Assembly (NCBI RefSeq): GCF_028279465.1
Contig: NZ_JANQNS010000015.1
Coordinates: 310,001 to 374,000 of the forward strand
Reading direction: 5' to 3'
From: Parasphingopyxis sp.
GTDB taxonomy: Bacteria; Pseudomonadota; Alphaproteobacteria; Sphingomonadales; Sphingomonadaceae
DNA length: 64,000 nt
Numbering within the stretch: the stretch's first letter is position 1; every line of letters starts with the position of its first letter. This document shows positions 35,160-41,587 of this stretch, in pieces. Under the pieces are notes generated by a model that was not told the origin of the DNA, made no database searches, and saw only the letters and a program-made list of their open reading frames with translations. A program made the translations under genes and the position numbers.

Positions 35160-35839
35160 TATGCGTTCTCCTTTGCCTGTTTTGCGATCCAGCGCTTTGC
35201 CTTCTCAAAGTCCGTCGCAACCATATCCGTCACGGCGTTGGCCTCGGGATCAGCTTTGCGGAGCATGTTCACGACGTCCTGAGACGTGACGCCCGGCGCT
35301 GCATCGATAAGCACGGTAATTTCGTTCAGTTGGGCGGGGCTGATCTTCTGTGGGCGCTCTACGGGCTTCTTTTCATCCGCGCCGAACTCCGCGCGCATCT
35401 GCTCCACATATTTGTCGTCATCGTGCTGTCCCATGTGAATGTCAGCGCCGATGCCAAGAAATTTGAGCGCATTGTTGACCGCGTCGGTGAACGCTTTCTT
35501 GAAAGCCTCGTCATCGCAGAAGTCGTTACCGGTGCGCTGCGAACGAACCTTATCGCCGCCCACACCATAAACGATGTTTTCACGGTCGCCGTGCCAGATT
35601 GAAGCGGTGCAGTAGACCAGTGACTCTTTCTCGCAATGCACCATCTCAAATCGGGGTTCGCCGATACCCCAGCCCTGCCCACAAGGGCCGAATTGCTCGG
35701 TCATCTTTTTGATGATCCAGATGGGCTTGAGCGACGTTCCCTTGAAGCCGCCAGGGCGAGTGAATGGTTTGGTGTGTGCCGGGTCACTCTTGCCGAGCGC
35801 ATCCCAAAGCATAAGGTTTTCGTCTAGGCTGTCGCTCAT
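35159..35839 (-). CDS. Rad52-like single-strand annealing recombinase
   Basis: A 226-residue protein whose first 150 residues match the Rad52/Sak-type annealing proteins of phages: KPIWIIKKMTEQFGPCGQGWGI, a beta-rich centre, then a typical CDDEAFKKAFTDAVNNALKFLGIGADIHMG segment (the KA-TDA-KALK-LGI-AD pattern). Such proteins anneal complementary single strands during phage recombination, and the adjacent ssb supports the assignment. No separate exonuclease was identified nearby. Confidence 0.75.
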   Translation of the reverse strand: MSDSLDENLMLWDALGKSDPAHTKPFTRPGGFKGTSLKPIWIIKKMTEQFGPCGQGWGIGEPRFEMVHCEKESLVYCTASIWHGDRENIVYGVGGDKVRSQRTGNDFCDDEAFKKAFTDAVNNALKFLGIGADIHMGQHDDDKYVEQMRAEFGADEKKPVERPQKISPAQLNEITVLIDAAPGVTSQDVVNMLRKADPEANAVTDMVATDFEKAKRWIAKQAKENA

Positions 35840-36561
35840 GCCGCCACCTTTTCATCGGTAAACTGAACGCCCGGCACGTCATGCTTCTTTGCCCGTGCGT
35901 CGGCATCCGCGAGCTTCTGGATCAACTCGACAAAAGCATCCGGGTTTGTGCGGACGTAGTGGTTCAGAGCGTCGCGGCGATTGACGATTGTCGCCGTCCA
36001 GTGCGTACGCAGTCCGATGGCCCGCGCGCCGCCCTTTGCGTGCGTCTTTTCGCGTTCGATCTTGGCGGCGGCCTTTTCGGCTTCCTCCGCCTCTTTGATC
36101 TTTGCCTCTGCTTCCGCACGGGCGGCAAGGCCATCGGTTTGCGCTGCCTGATGGGCTTTGCGTGCCTCTTCGGCCTTCCGCTCCGCTTCTTCACGGGCGA
36201 GGCGTTCGCGCTCTAGGCGCTCGGCTTCCAGCTTCTTCAACCATGGAGCCATCGCGTCTTTGGCGACCTTGACCGCCATGTCTGCGCGTTCGAGTATCGG
36301 CTTCCATTTGGCCTGCACGGCCTTGCCAGCGTCATCGTGCGGCTTCTTTTCCGCCCGGCGCTGTGCATCCGCATCCTTTTTCGCCGTGCGCAATTCGTCT
36401 ATGATGCGGGAAACGCCATCGGCTTCGGCTTCGGAATTGACGCCGGACCCGTCGAGGAAATTCTGCGCCTCGACAAGCAAATCTTCGATATGCGTCTTGA
36501 AGCCGTCGATAGGCTCGGGCGGGTTATTTCCGCCAATCGTGGCGCGTGGGTTGTCGGTCAT
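35836..36561 (-). CDS. Phage protein with long charged coiled coil
   Basis: A 241-residue protein with an N-terminal segment rich in Asn and Pro (GGNNPPEPIDGF), then a very long Glu/Lys/Ala/Arg coiled coil (about residues 60-185), and a globular C-terminal part with THWTATIVNRRDALNHYV. Proteins of this form occur next to annealing proteins in alphaproteobacterial phages. Overlaps its neighbours at both ends; role unknown. Confidence 0.6.
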   Translation of the reverse strand: MTDNPRATIGGNNPPEPIDGFKTHIEDLLVEAQNFLDGSGVNSEAEADGVSRIIDELRTAKKDADAQRRAEKKPHDDAGKAVQAKWKPILERADMAVKVAKDAMAPWLKKLEAERLERERLAREEAERKAEEARKAHQAAQTDGLAARAEAEAKIKEAEEAEKAAAKIEREKTHAKGGARAIGLRTHWTATIVNRRDALNHYVRTNPDAFVELIQKLADADARAKKHDVPGVQFTDEKVAA

Positions 36562-36749
36562 GCCGCTTCTCCATATTGCCGGGCCACGGCGTCATCGTAG
36601 GCCTCTTGGATCGTCGCCCCGCGTCCGATATCCTCGGACAGGTGCCAGCCAATAAGACGGACGTGAAAGCTCTCTTCGGGCAGCAATTCTGTCGGTGCCC
36701 GGCGCGTGACGGTCTGCACGTCATTGTCGCGCATCCATTGTTCGATCAT
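36558..36749 (-). CDS. Small phage protein
   Basis: A 63-residue protein starting at ATG 36749, which overlaps the stop of a 34-codon gene as ATGA. The longer frame to 36800 would run through that small gene. The sequence is acidic with RLIGWHLSEDIGRGAT in the centre. Function unknown. Confidence 0.5.
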   Translation of the reverse strand: MIEQWMRDNDVQTVTRRAPTELLPEESFHVRLIGWHLSEDIGRGATIQEAYDDAVARQYGEAA

Positions 36750-36850
36750 GCCATTATACTCCCAGCGATCCACACAGCCCCGATGGCAAGGGCAGCCCAT
36801 GCCTTGGGATCATGTGCGGCGTTTAGAATGATGGTTAGGGGGCGGTTCAT
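36746..36850 (-). CDS. 34-residue single-pass membrane protein
   Basis: ATG 36850 to TGA 36746 encodes 34 residues with one hydrophobic helix (AWAALAIGAVWIAGSIMA) after a short basic N-terminus (MNRPLTIILNAAHDPK). It overlaps the stop of the upstream gene and the start of the downstream gene, both as ATGA. That coupling on either side is good evidence that it is translated. It may be a small holin-like or inhibitory membrane peptide; function unknown. Confidence 0.6.
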   Translation of the reverse strand: MNRPLTIILNAAHDPKAWAALAIGAVWIAGSIMA

Positions 36851-37116
36851 CGCCGGTATTCGAGGACATATTCTTTAGCCTCGTCCCTAGTCATGTCCTC
36901 GCCGGTCCAGTCATTAGTGATCGGCCCGTCAACCGCATCGATCATGTCGCAGATCGCTTGCTTCTGTGTGTCTGTATCACGCTGCTGCATTGCGCCCATT
37001 GAGGTCGGCTCTTCATGGTAGCGCTTGAAAGCCTCATGGGCGGCGCTGCCTTCGTTGAAAGACCAGCCTTTGAGAGTGCCCCATTTGAGCAAAAGGTGTT
37101 CGGTCGTATCGCTCAT
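36847..37116 (-). CDS. Phage hypothetical protein
   Basis: An 89-residue acidic protein starting MSDTTEHLLLKWGTLKGW and ending EAKEYVLEYRR. Both ends overlap their neighbours by four bases. No motif recognised. Confidence 0.58.
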   Translation of the reverse strand: MSDTTEHLLLKWGTLKGWSFNEGSAAHEAFKRYHEEPTSMGAMQQRDTDTQKQAICDMIDAVDGPITNDWTGEDMTRDEAKEYVLEYRR

Positions 37117-37412
37117 GTCGTCGCTCCATATTTACGGTCCAGCGCGGCCTCCATTTCCTCGGCTGTGTGCGGACACGACAGCGAGCTTTCGCCACAGATC
37201 GGGCAAGGTGGGTACGGCGCGGCGGGGTTGAGGGGCTGTGGCAGATCGTCGATAGGCTGAAGGGCTTCAATGGACGGCATTCCGCACAAGTCGAGAAAGT
37301 CGCCAGCGGTGTATTTGCCGCGCACCATTTCCTCGCGCGCCGCCTCCATCGCCTCAACACGGCACAGATCGCACCTGTCCTCATAGGGAAGGTCACAGCA
37401 GGGGTTAGGCAT
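37113..37412 (-). CDS. Small cysteine-rich phage protein, zinc-ribbon-like
   Basis: A 99-residue protein with an N-terminal CCDLPYEDRCDLCRVEA and a C-terminal CPICGESSLSCPH, giving two possible zinc-binding knuckles. ATG 37412 is preferred because it overlaps the upstream stop only briefly. It directly follows another zinc-ribbon gene. Function unknown. Confidence 0.55.
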   Translation of the reverse strand: MPNPCCDLPYEDRCDLCRVEAMEAAREEMVRGKYTAGDFLDLCGMPSIEALQPIDDLPQPLNPAAPYPPCPICGESSLSCPHTAEEMEAALDRKYGATT

Positions 37413-37587
37413 TGAAGCTCTCCCCGCATAACGGGCAGTAGTCTTTGCCTGTCTCGTAAAGGTGTTCGCCGCGCTTGCATGATGGCGTTTGCACGATACG
37501 GCGCTTTGCATCACGCTGGGCGATGTCCCGCCTGCGCTGTGCAATGCGGCCGGCCCTGGAAAGGGGATCGTGCGTTTCGTCGCTCAT
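37405..37587 (-). CDS. Small zinc-ribbon phage protein
   Basis: A 60-residue basic protein (RIAQRRRDIAQRDAKRR) with a C-terminal CKRGEHLYETGKDYCPLCGE, one Cys and one His on one side and CPLC on the other, likely binding one zinc. Overlaps its neighbours by the ATGA pattern. Role unknown. Confidence 0.55.
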   Translation of the reverse strand: MSDETHDPLSRAGRIAQRRRDIAQRDAKRRIVQTPSCKRGEHLYETGKDYCPLCGESFNA

Positions 37588-37769
37588 GCCGCCAGCTCCG
37601 CCATCTCGCGCCGCGCACGTTCGGCCGGTGTCTCGGCATCTTCACGCATACGCTCGGCAACATCGTCTGCGTTCAGGTCGTACCCATGGCAGTGCGTGCC
37701 AAGCCATTCGATCAGGTCGGCCAGCGCAAAATCGTCCAGCGCTGTTATCTGTGCTTTGAGGGAGGGCAT
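37584..37769 (-). CDS. Small acidic phage protein
   Basis: A 61-residue acidic helical protein (ALADLIEWLGTHCHGYDLNADD). Its start touches the stop of the first gene of the leftward operon by one base. No family recognised. Confidence 0.5.
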   Translation of the reverse strand: MPSLKAQITALDDFALADLIEWLGTHCHGYDLNADDVAERMREDAETPAERARREMAELAA

Positions 37770-38029
37770 TAGGCCGTGGCCTTGGGGAGCGCCTTGACGT
37801 CCATGGCGTCGGCGGTCATCATCTTGGCGGTTTCGCGGCCAGCGCTTGCAGCCTCATCGGCAACAATTTCAACAATGCGCCGCGAAAGATCAGCGGAAAG
37901 GTTTAACTTGACCTCTCCACGCTCGCCCTGAACTTCTATGGTGGCTTCAAACGGCGCGGAAGCTTTTACCTTTCTGTAGCTGCCGTAGTAGTCGCCTTGG
38001 CGCCGAACTGTCAGAGACTTGAGGATCAT
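37769..38029 (-). CDS. First gene of the leftward early operon, unknown function
   Basis: An 86-residue protein with a beta-rich first half (TVRRQGDYYGSYRKVKASAP) and an Arg/Glu/Ala helix second half. Start choice: AGGAG lies six bases before the second ATG of an ATGATG pair (38032/38029), while ATG 38044 has no ribosome site. It is the first gene after the candidate pL promoter at 38079-38107, so it should be made early in induction. Confidence 0.55.
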   Translation of the reverse strand: MILKSLTVRRQGDYYGSYRKVKASAPFEATIEVQGERGEVKLNLSADLSRRIVEIVADEAASAGRETAKMMTADAMDVKALPKATA

Positions 38030-38078
38030 CATTCGCTCCTGCATTATGCAAGAGCGGGGTGCCCTTGCTTACAGGGGC

Positions 38079-38107
38079 GTTGTAACAATTTGTTGCAATT
38101 GATGCAA
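38079..38107 (-). promoter_or_regulatory. Candidate leftward early promoter (pL)
   Basis: Read on the minus strand: a -35 element TTGCAT at 38107-38102, a 17-base spacer and a -10-like TACAAC at 38084-38079. The spacer contains the operator GCAACAAATTGTTAC. The candidate rightward promoter has the same TTGCAT-N5-GCAACA arrangement, so the two align well. Confidence 0.6.
38082..38096. promoter_or_regulatory. Operator OL1
   Basis: GTAACA-ATT-TGTTGC, one mismatch from the palindrome GCAACA-N3-TGTTGC found as a perfect copy in the rightward promoter. It lies between the -35 and -10 elements of the candidate pL, the ideal position for repression. Confidence 0.65.
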
Positions 38108-38116
38108 GGGAAAAAT

Positions 38117-38131
38117 GCAACTATTTGTTGC
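38117..38131. promoter_or_regulatory. Operator OL2
   Basis: GCAACT-ATT-TGTTGC, again one mismatch from the palindrome, upstream of the pL -35 element and 35 bases from OL1 centre to centre, close to an integral number of helical turns, which would allow cooperative binding. Confidence 0.6.
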
Positions 38132-38148
38132 AATCGAGTTGGGCTAGG

Positions 38149-38520
38149 TCATTCGCATGCCAGCGGCGGGCGCTCAAAGCCCGTCATAACCCACGTTTCC
38201 AGATTATCATCCCAACGACCGTACATTGTGTAGGCGCAGCGGTGATTAATAGGCTGTCCGCCGCTGATCTGCGTGTTCTGAGACCAGTAGACGCTATTGC
38301 CGATTGCGGTCGCGCTTCCGGTGTTGCTTTGGTAGGTCGGCGTGACATACGAGCGATCCATTACCCATTGAAAGGCGCGGGTGCCGTCCGGCATGTCGAA
38401 AGCGTTGGCTGGAGGCCCGTACCGCACCATCACTTGTTGTATAGGATCGCCGACGAAGCCGTCCATTATTGAGCTAGCACAGCCTGTTAGCGCCAAAAAA
38501 ACTGCTAGCGGCCTAATCAT
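38149..38520 (-). CDS. Prophage lipoprotein in the rex position
   Basis: A 123-residue predicted lipoprotein: MIRPLAVFLALTGCAS gives a short signal and lipobox (Cys14), followed by a mature part rich in aromatic and polar residues (QWVMDRSYVTPTYQ). Its ATG overlaps the last codons of the repressor gene (stop 38513), so it should be transcribed with the repressor in lysogens. This is the position of rexA/rexB in lambda and of lysogenic-conversion or superinfection-exclusion lipoproteins in other phages. The exclusion role is inferred only from context. Confidence 0.75.
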   Translation of the reverse strand: MIRPLAVFLALTGCASSIMDGFVGDPIQQVMVRYGPPANAFDMPDGTRAFQWVMDRSYVTPTYQSNTGSATAIGNSVYWSQNTQISGGQPINHRCAYTMYGRWDDNLETWVMTGFERPPLACE

Positions 38521-38830
38521 CGGTGCCGGTTTTGGTGATTGTTTTGGCAATTTCGGTTAACTGCCTTTTCTCGCGTAAGCTGGCGTGAGCCCATATATCA
38601 ATAATGTCTGCGTCCAAATCGGATGGGTCGTGTTCCAGCAGCATGCCTGGTGTCGTGTCAAGTGCGGGCGCAATCTTGCGAAGCCACTTTGCCGACAATT
38701 CCGTTCGCCCTCGCTCCAAATAGCCAACAACCTGGTGGCTCGTACCGATCCGTTCGCCCAACTCCGCCTGCGACAGCCCGCGATGTTCACGCCATGCGCG
38801 CAGGTAGTTAGGAGCGTCTGTTTCGGACAT
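38513..38830 (-). CDS. XRE-family phage repressor (CI-like)
   Basis: A 105-residue protein with an N-terminal helix-turn-helix of the Cro/CI type: YLRAWREHRGLSQAELGERI, then GTSHQVVGYLERGRTE and LRKIAPALDT. No S24 peptidase domain is present, so induction would not be by LexA-like self-cleavage; an antirepressor or another route is implied. Start ATG 38830. Between this gene and the divergent cro-like gene lie several GCAACA/TGTTGC sites, one of which sits right at its own start. Confidence 0.85.
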   Translation of the reverse strand: MSETDAPNYLRAWREHRGLSQAELGERIGTSHQVVGYLERGRTELSAKWLRKIAPALDTTPGMLLEHDPSDLDADIIDIWAHASLREKRQLTEIAKTITKTGTDD

Positions 38831-38924
38831 GGCAACATTTTGGCGCAATCCCGTATCCGTCGCGATAGGCGGGCTGTTGCAAAAAGTTCTTGCATTATAT
38901 GCAACAATATGTTGCAATACAGTC
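38831..38924. promoter_or_regulatory. Repressor-cro intergenic control region
   Basis: This divergent region holds the perfect operator 38901-38915, a half-site TGTTGC at 38875-38880 and a degenerate copy at 38832-38846 beside the repressor start. On the plus strand, TTGCAT (38890-38895), 17 bases, and TGCAAT (38913-38918) form a candidate pR. On the minus strand, TATAAT at about 38899-38894 is a good -10 for the repressor promoter, with a poor -35. Confidence 0.65.
38901..38915. promoter_or_regulatory. Operator OR, perfect palindrome
   Basis: GCAACA-ATA-TGTTGC, an exact inverted repeat with a 3-base centre, placed in the spacer of the candidate pR promoter. The same motif is present with one mismatch in each of OL1 and OL2, which makes it the likely target of the XRE repressor and of the Cro-like protein. 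Confidence 0.75.
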
Positions 38925-39122
38925 ATGGCGAAGATTCACGATGACATTGCGGCGGAAACGGGTGTGACTGCGGCATATGCGCGAATGCTAGACAATGGCA
39001 CGCGCACTCCCTCGCGCGATCTTGCGTACGAGATACACGAGAAGTTCGGCCTAAAGTTCGGCCATCTTGCCAATATGTCGGATAAAGACATTGCGACGCT
39101 CCGCAAGTTGGAGCGCGCATGA
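38925..39122 (+). CDS. Cro-like small DNA-binding protein
   Basis: A 65-residue protein divergent from the repressor, with an HTH pattern IAAETGVTAAYARMLDNGTRTP and ARDLAYEIHEKFG-like context. The Cro assignment follows from position and size. ATG 38925 has no ribosome site upstream and lies about six bases after the candidate -10 element, so the mRNA may be leaderless. The frame is open back to 38829 but would cross the operators. Confidence 0.7.
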   Translation: MAKIHDDIAAETGVTAAYARMLDNGTRTPSRDLAYEIHEKFGLKFGHLANMSDKDIATLRKLERA

Positions 39123-39124
39123 CC

Positions 39125-39448
39125 CTACGCCCTGCTATCGAACGCGACGACAGACGCTTGTTCAGCATTCCATTTTTCGATGGCGTCCTGGACCCTCGCG
39201 CTGGTCTGCATGGCATGGGGGATCGACATGGAGCGTATAACCCTCTGCGATCCGCTGTAGCTGGTGAGATAGACCATGCCGTTTCGGATTTCGGCTTCGG
39301 ACGGTTCCGTAAGCTCAACAATGGCCGTGGTTTCGGGAACGATAATTTGACCGCTTTTCGCGGTTTTGACGGCGATAATGATGACGCCAACCGCACAAAC
39401 GCACGCGGCAATGCAAATAACAAACCACATAATCGGATAATCGGACAT
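39125..39448 (-). CDS. Prophage single-pass membrane protein, reverse orientation
   Basis: A 107-residue protein with one N-terminal transmembrane helix (IMWFVICIAACVCAVGVIIIA with basic residues after it) and a soluble C-terminal part. Start ATG 39448 has GGGGAG five bases upstream. It is transcribed against the rightward early operon that surrounds it, tail to tail with cro, so it needs its own promoter and could be expressed in the lysogen. The overlapping 173-codon frame on the plus strand is taken as the shadow. Confidence 0.62.
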   Translation of the reverse strand: MSDYPIMWFVICIAACVCAVGVIIIAVKTAKSGQIIVPETTAIVELTEPSEAEIRNGMVYLTSYSGSQRVIRSMSIPHAMQTSARVQDAIEKWNAEQASVVAFDSRA

Positions 39449-39482
39449 TCAGGCTCCCCCTCCATGCGACGCTGGGGTTCCC

Positions 39483-39548
39483 ATGTCATCGCCTTATTTC
39501 GACCCGATCGAACAGCATTACGCCCATTTGCGGCGGTTACAATATTAA
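39483..39548 (+). CDS. Possible 21-residue small protein
   Basis: ATG 39483 to TAA 39548 encodes MSSPYFDPIEQHYAHLRRLQ plus Tyr. It lies in the gap between the reverse membrane gene and the next rightward gene. No clear ribosome site is visible, so coding is doubtful. The rest of 39449-39636 shows nothing recognisable beyond a T/G-rich stretch near 39586. Confidence 0.2.
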   Translation: MSSPYFDPIEQHYAHLRRLQY

Positions 39549-39636
39549 GACCACCTTTACGGGTGATTACTTGTTCGCTGCGGACCTTTTTGGGGGGGTA
39601 TAGTTTCGCGTCCAACCTGTCCTTTCGGGTGGGTGC

Positions 39637-39783
39637 ATGACCATCCTCGGTATCATCATCGCCACTGTCTGTTCCACTCTCGCGGCTGTCGTCATCGCTG
39701 CGAACCTCTTGCTCCGCTCGCTTGGCGACGATCCCGATGAGTATCGGGCGGATGATATCGGCGAGGGGTCTAGCCATGGGTAG
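39637..39783 (+). CDS. 48-residue single-pass membrane protein
   Basis: ATG 39637 to TAG 39783 encodes one hydrophobic helix (IIATVCSTLAAVVIAANLLL) followed by an acidic tail (GDDPDEYRADDIGEG). Preceded by a GGGTGGG sequence. It overlaps the first codons of the methyltransferase-like gene (ATG 39776), a pattern of coupled translation. Function unknown. Confidence 0.55.
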   Translation: MTILGIIIATVCSTLAAVVIAANLLLRSLGDDPDEYRADDIGEGSSHG

Positions 39784-40498
39784 CGCCCTTATCGCTTGTG
39801 AGTTTTCCGGCATTGTCTGTGCCGAGTTCCGTAGACGCGGGCACGAGGCCTGGTCGTGCGACGTGCTGCCGACCGAAGGCAATCCGGCGTGGCATATCCA
39901 GGGCGATGCAATTGAAGCCGCCTATTCGCGGCCATGGGATATTCTGATCGCGCATCCGCCCTGCACCTATCTGGCGAACAGCGGTGCGAAGCATCTGTAT
40001 GCGGGCATGAAGAAAGAGAACGGCCCGAATGCCGAACGCTGGGCAAATCTCGGGGCGGCTGCGCAGTTTTTCCTGACCCTCTGGAATGCGCCGATCCCGC
40101 GCAAGTGCATCGAAAACCCGATCATGCTGGGCCATGCCCGGCGACTGTTCGGTATTCCGAAACACAACCAGATCATTCAACCGTATGAGTACGGGCATGG
40201 GGAGACCAAGGCGACCTGTCTGTGGCTGCACAATCTGCCTGATCTTGAGCCGACAGACGAGGTTGCGGGCCGCGAACAGAAAGTGTTTCGCATGGCCCCG
40301 TCGCCTGATCGCTGGAAAGACCGCTCGCGCACCTTCCGGGGCATCGCGCAGGCCATGGCTGACCAGTGGGGCGCACTTATCACCGACACGCCTAACGGCG
40401 TTAGCGCGGCCAGCGCTCCCTCCGCCCGGTCGTGCGATGTTTCTTCTCCTTTCCATGAGGCAAACACTGGCACGAAAGGTCAACGGAATAATGGCTGA
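39776..40498 (+). CDS. DNA cytosine methyltransferase-like phage protein
   Basis: A 240-residue protein with an AdoMet-binding start (LIACEFSGIVCAEFRRRG), a motif ILIAHPPCTYLANSG in the place of the catalytic PC motif of C5 methyltransferases, and an ENP-like CIENPIMLGHARRL. The target-recognition part is short. It may methylate phage or host DNA, for example against restriction, or be an inactive relative. ATG 39776 is chosen because homologous sequence begins there. Confidence 0.65.
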   Translation: MGSALIACEFSGIVCAEFRRRGHEAWSCDVLPTEGNPAWHIQGDAIEAAYSRPWDILIAHPPCTYLANSGAKHLYAGMKKENGPNAERWANLGAAAQFFLTLWNAPIPRKCIENPIMLGHARRLFGIPKHNQIIQPYEYGHGETKATCLWLHNLPDLEPTDEVAGREQKVFRMAPSPDRWKDRSRTFRGIAQAMADQWGALITDTPNGVSAASAPSARSCDVSSPFHEANTGTKGQRNNG

Positions 40499-40904
40499 CG
40501 AAAACGCGATCATGCGCGATACGCTGCTGACGATCCGGCATGAGCTGGACAGGCGGCGCATTCCCTTAAAGGTGTGTGCGGCCAATGCAGAGGTGTCCTA
40601 TTCGACGTTTCTGTCGTGGTTCCCGGCCAACGGCACGCCGCAAATACCATCGCTGGCGTCTTTGCCTAGATTATCGCGCGCCCTGCCTGACGATCTGCTT
40701 TCGCTACTGGTTCCCGATGGCCTGTATATCGTGCCCGGCCCGGAAGGCGTTGACTATGACGATGTAGCAAGGGGCTGCCACGCCTTCCTGAAAGCCAAAA
40801 CTGACGCCCACCATCCCGATAGCCCGGACGGTCGCGAGATAAGCGACTGTGAGCGCGACACGCTTGATGCGCGGGTGATTCCGTTGCGGGGGAAGGTGGG
40901 GTGA
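40491..40904 (+). CDS. Phage hypothetical protein, possible HTH
   Basis: A 137-residue protein with a first half that could form a helix-turn-helix (RRRIPLKVCAANAEVSYSTFL) and a C-terminal part without recognised pattern. It overlaps the methyltransferase-like gene by eight bases and the next gene by GTGA. Possibly a regulator of the replication operon; unproven. Confidence 0.55.
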   Translation: MADENAIMRDTLLTIRHELDRRRIPLKVCAANAEVSYSTFLSWFPANGTPQIPSLASLPRLSRALPDDLLSLLVPDGLYIVPGPEGVDYDDVARGCHAFLKAKTDAHHPDSPDGREISDCERDTLDARVIPLRGKVG

Positions 40905-41050
40905 AGATCAAAAAACGCATAGCCCTATGGAAGCTGGAACGCCGCCGCCAACGCAATCTGGCGAGCCTCGATCTGCAATCATGGTTGAAAAACCACAACG
41001 CACAGATGCGCCGCCTGGGACGGCGGGAGAAGGTGTTGGGGGATGGGTAG
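40901..41050 (+). CDS. 49-residue basic small protein
   Basis: GTG 40901 to TAG 41050 encodes a strongly basic helical protein (MKIKKRIALWKLERRRQRNL). It overlaps the upstream stop as GTGA and the rusA start by eight bases, and GGAAGGTGGG lies just upstream. Probably real, perhaps nucleic-acid binding. Confidence 0.55.
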   Translation: MKIKKRIALWKLERRRQRNLASLDLQSWLKNHNAQMRRLGRREKVLGDG

Positions 41051-41381
41051 TGTGATCGTGCTCCCATTCCCCCCTGCGAAGCTCTCAGGCCATAATACGG
41101 GCCATTGGGGCGGCAAGAGTGGCGACATAGCCGCCCTGCGTCTCGTGGCGAAGCGAAAGACGCGAGAGGCGGCCCCGGAGATACCCGAAAAGGGCGACAT
41201 AAATATCCATTTCCGTTTCGTGCCGCCGAACCGGCGCGGAGACCGGGTGAACTTCCCCAACAGAATTAAGCCGCTGATCGACGGGATCGCGGACGGGCTG
41301 GACGTGAACGATGCGCGGTTCCTGCCCAGCTATGAATTTGCCGAGCCCGCAAAGCCCGGATGGGTTGAGGTGACGCTGTGA
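41043..41381 (+). CDS. RusA-family Holliday junction resolvase
   Basis: A 112-residue protein with RusA-like order: PFPPAKLSGHN at the N-terminus, then a central DRVNFPNRIKPLIDGIADGL and DVNDARFLP. The Asp residues in this block correspond to the metal-binding acids of RusA. It resolves recombination and replication junctions before packaging. Located at the start of the replication module, as in many temperate phages. Confidence 0.82.
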   Translation: MGSVIVLPFPPAKLSGHNTGHWGGKSGDIAALRLVAKRKTREAAPEIPEKGDINIHFRFVPPNRRGDRVNFPNRIKPLIDGIADGLDVNDARFLPSYEFAEPAKPGWVEVTL

Positions 41382-41587
41382 TAGCCACACTCAACCGATC
41401 GGATGGCACCTATGAGCGGCTGCGATTCGTGAAGACGCCCCGCGACATAGAGATAGACGAGATCAACCGCAGGCGGGCCTACAGGCGCGAACGGAGCGCG
41501 CGGCGGCTCGGAATAGCCCAGGACCGCCGATACGGCTTGCAGACGCTTGGAGAGGCCGCATGGCGCGTTGTGGAGCGAAGCCAATGA
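41378..41587 (+). CDS. Small basic phage protein
   Basis: A 69-residue protein that is very rich in Arg in its middle (EINRRRAYRRERSARRLG). It overlaps its neighbours at both ends by four bases (GTGA and ATGA), so it is probably translated. Possibly a small DNA-binding accessory factor; no family recognised. Confidence 0.55.
   Translation: MIATLNRSDGTYERLRFVKTPRDIEIDEINRRRAYRRERSARRLGIAQDRRYGLQTLGEAAWRVVERSQ

Noticed and set aside
39119-39640. 173-codon plus-strand frame opposite the reverse membrane gene
   Set aside because: Composition is rich in Arg/Gly/Asn without hydrophobic core, no ribosome site; the opposite frame has a clear TM segment and site.
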